Below, one piece after another: positions 4,959 through 8,324 of a DNA stretch of 8,324 bases (within the stretch, counting starts at the first letter, position 1; each line of letters opens with the position of its first letter). Below the pieces are notes generated by a model. That model was not told where the DNA came from, did no database searches, and saw only the letters and a program-made list of their open reading frames with translations. Source of the stretch: an uncultured Taibaiella sp. (lineage in GTDB: Bacteria > Bacteroidota > Bacteroidia > Chitinophagales > Chitinophagaceae); the NCBI GenBank assembly GCA_937871155.1, contig CALMXV010000094.1, forward strand, positions 1 to 8,324, in the 5' to 3' direction. The position numbers and the translations under genes are program-made.

Positions 4959-6365
4959 ATGCAAATATTTAAAACTATTGATGAGAAGGACTGTCGGTTT
5001 TTTATAGAATTGCTAACGGAGAAATATGTGTTGACGGATAGTGAAAACCTGCAACGATGTGCCTCTGACCATACGGAAGACTTTGTGTACTTACCAGAAG
5101 TGGTACTACAACCGGCTACTACGGCAGATGTATCAGCTATAATGCGCTATTGCCATACGCAACATATAGCCGTGACGCCACGTGGTGCCGGTACTGGATT
5201 AAGTGGTGGGGCTTTACCGGTAAATGGTGGTGTGGTACTGGATATGAAACGCTTTAATCAAATATTGGATATAGACACTCGAAATTTTCAAGTAACGACG
5301 GAGCCGGGAGTCATCACCCAAGTACTGATGGATGCGGTGAAGGAAAAAGGATTAATGTATCCGCCAGACCCTGCCAGTAAAGGTTCTTGTTTTATCGGAG
5401 GCAACGTATCAGAAAGCTCAGGTGGGCCACGAGCCGTGAAATATGGTGTAGTAAAAGATTATGTGCTCAACTTAGAAATTGTATTGGCGGACGGCACGGT
5501 GATGATGACGGGTGCCAATGTTTTAAAAAATGCTACCGGTTATAATCTTACTCAATTGATGGTGGGTAGTGAAGGTACCTTAGCGATTATTACCAAAATA
5601 GTGTTACGGTTGATACCGGCTGTTACACAAAACTTATTGTTGTTAGTGTCATTTAGAAGCGCTGTAGAAGCTTGTGAAGCAGTGAATGCAATTTTGCTGA
5701 CTGGTTGTTTGCCTTCAGCATTAGAGTTTATGGAGCGAGATGCTATTGCTTGGAGTATGCAGTATGTGCAGCAATCGGCTATTCATTTACCAGAGGATAT
5801 TGAAGCGCATCTGTTGATAGAGTTGGATGGTACTGCTATGGAGCCTTTGTATGCAGATGTAGAAATCATCACACAAGCCTTAGCCCAGTATGATACGGAT
5901 GAAATACTTTTTGCAGATAGCTATGAACAAAAAGAAATGCTGTGGCAGCTACGTAGAAAAGTAGGGGAAGCTGTCAAGAGTAATTCCGTATATAAAGAGG
6001 AAGATACTGTGGTTCCAAGAGCTTGCCTGCCTGAGCTGTTGAAAACGGTAAAAGCAATAGGTAAGAAATACGGATTTCATTCGGTATGCTATGGGCATGC
6101 AGGCGATGGAAACTTACATGTAAACATAGTAAAGCAAGCTATGAGCGATGAGGATTGGAATTATAAATTGCCTGAAGGGATTGCAGAACTCTTTAGAGCT
6201 GTAGTGGAGATGGGCGGTACTATCTCAGGCGAACATGGAATTGGTTGGGTACAGAAAAACTATATGGATATTGCTTTTGATGAAGCTTCCATCCAATTGA
6301 TGAAAGCTATTAAACAGGTATTCGACCCAACAGGAATTCTGAATCCCGGGAAGCTATTTAAGTAG
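4959..6365 (+). CDS. GlcD-type FAD-linked 2-hydroxyacid oxidase/dehydrogenase
   Basis: This 468-residue protein is of the glycolate oxidase GlcD / D-lactate dehydrogenase family, cytoplasmic flavoenzymes that oxidise 2-hydroxyacids to 2-oxoacids. The N-terminal FAD-binding (PCMH-type) domain spans about 45-220, with PRGAGTGLSGGALP (74-87) and YPPDPASKGSCFIGGNVSES (134-153), which bind the FAD pyrophosphate. The FAD-oxidase C domain (about 222-465) carries YGHAGDGNLHVNI (378-390), whose two histidines (380, 387) line the metal/substrate site, then SGEHGIG (423-429) and the closing FDPTGILNPGK. Length is normal and no key residue is missing. The ATG follows GAGG by six bases. No GlcE or GlcF partner lies in the window, so a single-polypeptide D-lactate or other 2-hydroxyacid dehydrogenase is as likely as true glycolate oxidase; substrate cannot be read from sequence. 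Confidence 0.9.
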   Translation: MQIFKTIDEKDCRFFIELLTEKYVLTDSENLQRCASDHTEDFVYLPEVVLQPATTADVSAIMRYCHTQHIAVTPRGAGTGLSGGALPVNGGVVLDMKRFNQILDIDTRNFQVTTEPGVITQVLMDAVKEKGLMYPPDPASKGSCFIGGNVSESSGGPRAVKYGVVKDYVLNLEIVLADGTVMMTGANVLKNATGYNLTQLMVGSEGTLAIITKIVLRLIPAVTQNLLLLVSFRSAVEACEAVNAILLTGCLPSALEFMERDAIAWSMQYVQQSAIHLPEDIEAHLLIELDGTAMEPLYADVEIITQALAQYDTDEILFADSYEQKEMLWQLRRKVGEAVKSNSVYKEEDTVVPRACLPELLKTVKAIGKKYGFHSVCYGHAGDGNLHVNIVKQAMSDEDWNYKLPEGIAELFRAVVEMGGTISGEHGIGWVQKNYMDIAFDEASIQLMKAIKQVFDPTGILNPGKLFK

Positions 6366-6408
6366 TGGTCTTCTACACAATTTTAGCATTTCACTGACGT
6401 TATACTCC

Positions 6409-6416
6409 TAACTTTG
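6409..6416 (+). promoter_or_regulatory. Bacteroidota -7 promoter box directly before the ATG
   Basis: TAACTTTG matches the Bacteroidota TAnnTTTG box at every position and ends five bases before the ATG at 6422. With this phylum's usual spacing the transcript would start at or within a few bases of the start codon. The -33 box is poor: TTTTAG at 6381-6386 is the nearest candidate. The site lies in the 56-bp gap after the FAD oxidase gene and suggests separate transcription of the next gene. Confidence 0.5.
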
Positions 6417-6421
6417 CCGAT

Positions 6422-7114
6422 ATGAAAAAGCTGTTATTTATTCTTTTCATTTGTTTTGCTGTAACAGGTTGGGCACAGCAAACAGAAACCTATACTAGTA
6501 GCGGTAAACCCGTTGGGAAATTTCACAAACAAGCAACTAAAAAGAAATCAGATAATGGATTTGACCTATCACGAATGATATATGGTGGCAATATCGGCGG
6601 TGGTGGTGGCAATGGGGCTTTTAGCTTCAATATTGCACCTGTTATCGGGTACAGAATTACGGATAAGTTTGCCGCCGGAGTAGGCTTCGGATATCAATAT
6701 GCACAAGTAAAAGACTATTTTAAGATTACAGATTTAAACGGGATGACTAACTATTTTGATTTTAAAGCTGGCATGTTGTCCACTAGTGTGTGGGCACGTT
6801 ACTTAATCTTACCTAAGCTTTTTGTACATGCAGCTTATGAGCACAATTTTACTAGTTTTCAGAACTATCGTTTTGCAAGAAATGGCTCAGGTGCTATAGA
6901 AGGTTATAAAGAAAAATACAACTCTCCTTCCGCATTAGTGGGAATAGGGTATAGGGCTCCTGTAGGAAACAATGTATCCATGTATGTGATGGGTATGGTG
7001 GATGTGTTGCAACTTTTCCCGAATGCACCTCAATACAGCCCTTATTATTACGATAAAAGCGGTAGCATCTTGAATGCTATCTATCCGAGTATTGGATTTA
7101 CAATTGGATTTTAA
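6422..7114 (+). CDS. Small secreted outer-membrane beta-barrel-like protein of unknown function
   Basis: The 230-residue product starts with a clear signal peptide: MKK, a hydrophobic core LLFILFICFAVTG, and a likely cut after Trp-Ala (residue 18) before Gln-Gln. A short basic, Lys/Ser-rich linker (about 20-45) follows, then a Gly-run (55-64), then alternating aromatic/hydrophobic strands with turns (FNIAPVIGYRITDKFAAGVG, STSVWARYLILPKLFVHAAY, SALVGIGYRAPVGNNVSMYV) ending in IGFTIGF. A terminal Phe in such a strand is the usual signal for insertion by the BAM machinery, so an eight-stranded outer-membrane barrel is likely. I recognise no specific family or ligand. It lies 56 bp after the FAD oxidase gene but has its own -7 box; its stop codon overlaps that of the convergent purF-type gene. 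Confidence 0.75.
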   Translation: MKKLLFILFICFAVTGWAQQTETYTSSGKPVGKFHKQATKKKSDNGFDLSRMIYGGNIGGGGGNGAFSFNIAPVIGYRITDKFAAGVGFGYQYAQVKDYFKITDLNGMTNYFDFKAGMLSTSVWARYLILPKLFVHAAYEHNFTSFQNYRFARNGSGAIEGYKEKYNSPSALVGIGYRAPVGNNVSMYVMGMVDVLQLFPNAPQYSPYYYDKSGSILNAIYPSIGFTIGF

Positions 7115-8324
7115 TAACCTCTACCTTCTTTTCGCTCCATATAATTCATAAAAGCACGATTGGCTACTCGATTTCCTCCGGCAGTAGGGTAGTTGCCGGT
7201 AAAATACCAGTCGCCTTTGTTGTTGGGGCAAGCATCATAAAGTCCTTCTATGGATTGAAAAATGATTTCTACTTCAGCAGTTACATCATCCGGGCGAAGC
7301 ATTTCGGCTATTTTTTTACTGACTTGCTCAGCAGTAAACGGTTCGTAAATAGCTTTTACAAAGTTTTCAGACTTTAGAGTATTGTCCACTTCTGCTTGTA
7401 AGCATTTTTGGTATGCTGATTCTAAAACAGCTTCTTTATTATGATCTTTTAATAAAGCAACAGCAGCTTGGAAAGCAATGAAATCGCCCATTCTGCTCAT
7501 GTCGATACCATAACAGTCAGGGTATCTAATTTGTGGAGAGGAAGAAACAATGATAATCTTTTTGGGGGCTAGCCTATCCAGCATTTTAATGATGCTTTCT
7601 TTTAGAGTAGTACCTCTTACGATAGAGTCGTCTATGACTACTAGGCTATCAGTACCTTTTTTGACAGTGCCATAAGTGATGTCATAAACGTGTTGTACCA
7701 TTTCATTACGTGAAGCATCTTCTGTAATGAACGTGCGCATCTTAACGTCTTTAATAGCTACTTTTTCAATACGAACTCTACGTTGTAGCAATTCTTTCAT
7801 TTCATCTTCTGAAAGGTTTTTAGAGATTATCTTTTGGATTTTGGTTTCATTCAGATAGTCTTCCAAGCCTTTAATAAGTCCGTAAAAAGCAGTCTCCGCA
7901 GTATTGGGGATAAAAGAAACGATCGTGTTTTTTAAATCATTTTGTATAGTGTCGAGTACTTTTTGAGCAAGGTTTCTACCAAGTTGCATTCGTTCTTTGT
8001 AGATATCTGCATCGCTACCACGAGAGAAATAGATGCGCTCGAAGCTACAAGCTTTTAGTTCTTGTTGCGGTAAGATTTCACTATGACTAAAGGAGCCATT
8101 ATTTTTTATTATGATAGCATGTCCTGGTTGAATTTCCTTTACCTCATTTAAAGGCACGTTGAATGCCGTCATGATTGCCGGACGCTCAGATGCAGCGACT
8201 ACTACTTCTTCGTCTTGATAATAAAAAGCAGGACGAATACCATTGGCATCACGCATTACAAAGCTATCGCCGTTACCAACAAGACCTCCACATACAAAAC
8301 CACCGTCAAAGTGTTTGGTAGCTT
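7111..8324 (-). CDS. purF: Amidophosphoribosyltransferase (purF-type), C-terminal part, runs off right edge
   Basis: The frame is open from the right edge and not limited to the internal ATG at 8256: the 22 codons before that ATG read ...HFDGGFVCGGLVGNGDSFV and join smoothly to MRDANGIRPA, a hallmark of the class II glutamine amidotransferase domain. So 403 residues are visible and the N-terminus, with the catalytic Cys, lies outside. PurF makes 5-phosphoribosylamine from PRPP and glutamine, the first step of purine synthesis. The PRPP-binding loop is VVIDDSIVRGTT (about residues 228-239 of the visible part), followed by SSPQIRYPDCYGIDM. Compared with canonical PurF there is extra sequence of about 50 residues before that loop and a distinct tail, GDWYFTGNYPTAGGNRVANR. 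That resembles the long Bacteroidota version, so it could be a paralogue rather than the pathway enzyme. It overlaps the convergent barrel gene by four bases. Confidence 0.85.
   Translation of the reverse strand, partial: ATKHFDGGFVCGGLVGNGDSFVMRDANGIRPAFYYQDEEVVVAASERPAIMTAFNVPLNEVKEIQPGHAIIIKNNGSFSHSEILPQQELKACSFERIYFSRGSDADIYKERMQLGRNLAQKVLDTIQNDLKNTIVSFIPNTAETAFYGLIKGLEDYLNETKIQKIISKNLSEDEMKELLQRRVRIEKVAIKDVKMRTFITEDASRNEMVQHVYDITYGTVKKGTDSLVVIDDSIVRGTTLKESIIKMLDRLAPKKIIIVSSSPQIRYPDCYGIDMSRMGDFIAFQAAVALLKDHNKEAVLESAYQKCLQAEVDNTLKSENFVKAIYEPFTAEQVSKKIAEMLRPDDVTAEVEIIFQSIEGLYDACPNNKGDWYFTGNYPTAGGNRVANRAFMNYMERKEGRGY

Noticed and set aside
6361..6376. Terminator hairpin GTAG/CTAC after the FAD oxidase gene
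   Set aside because: The stem is only four base pairs with a seven-base loop and no following T-run.

Overview
The window reads as chromosomal DNA of a member of the Bacteroidota, plausibly Chitinophagaceae-like. The reasons are a moderately AT-rich composition, weak A-rich ribosome binding sites, a perfect TAnnTTTG Bacteroidota -7 box just in front of one ATG, a small outer-membrane-barrel gene, and a long Bacteroidota-style amidophosphoribosyltransferase. This placement is inference from style and gene content; there is no rRNA in the window.

Positions 1-1254 are mobile-element debris. At the left edge lies the 5' part of a serine recombinase gene (minus strand) whose family resemblance stops after about 38 codons. 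Next is an intact IS200-type HUH/Y1 transposase gene (397-849, minus), embedded in nested inverted repeats (216-246 with 944-973, and 317-341 with 916-940), a two-unit 23-nt tandem repeat, and several small hairpins, three of which share a GAA loop while their stems differ. Immediately right of it is the wreck of a second, different Y1 transposase of the REP-associated (RAYT) type (1035-1169, minus), recognisable over about 44 residues and broken by an in-frame TAG.

Positions 1255-2583 (minus) encode a probable ApeA-type HEPN ribonuclease, an abortive-infection anti-phage protein with an intact R-x4-H motif. It sits between the mobile debris and the housekeeping gene ligA, so the left 2.6 kb looks like a small accessory/defence insertion behind ligA.

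Positions 2656-8324 look like ordinary chromosome: ligA (NAD+-dependent DNA ligase, minus), a 209-nt divergent intergenic region holding a possible conserved or structured element, a GlcD-type FAD-linked 2-hydroxyacid oxidase (plus), a small secreted beta-barrel protein (plus) with a TAnnTTTG box so close to the ATG that its mRNA may be leaderless, and, convergent with it and overlapping by the four bases TTAA, the 3' two thirds of a purF-type amidophosphoribosyltransferase (minus) that runs off the right edge.

The genes do not form one pathway. The most interesting points are the ApeA-like defence gene, the hairpin/inverted-repeat architecture around tnpA, the decayed RAYT beside it, and the ligA/oxidase intergenic element.
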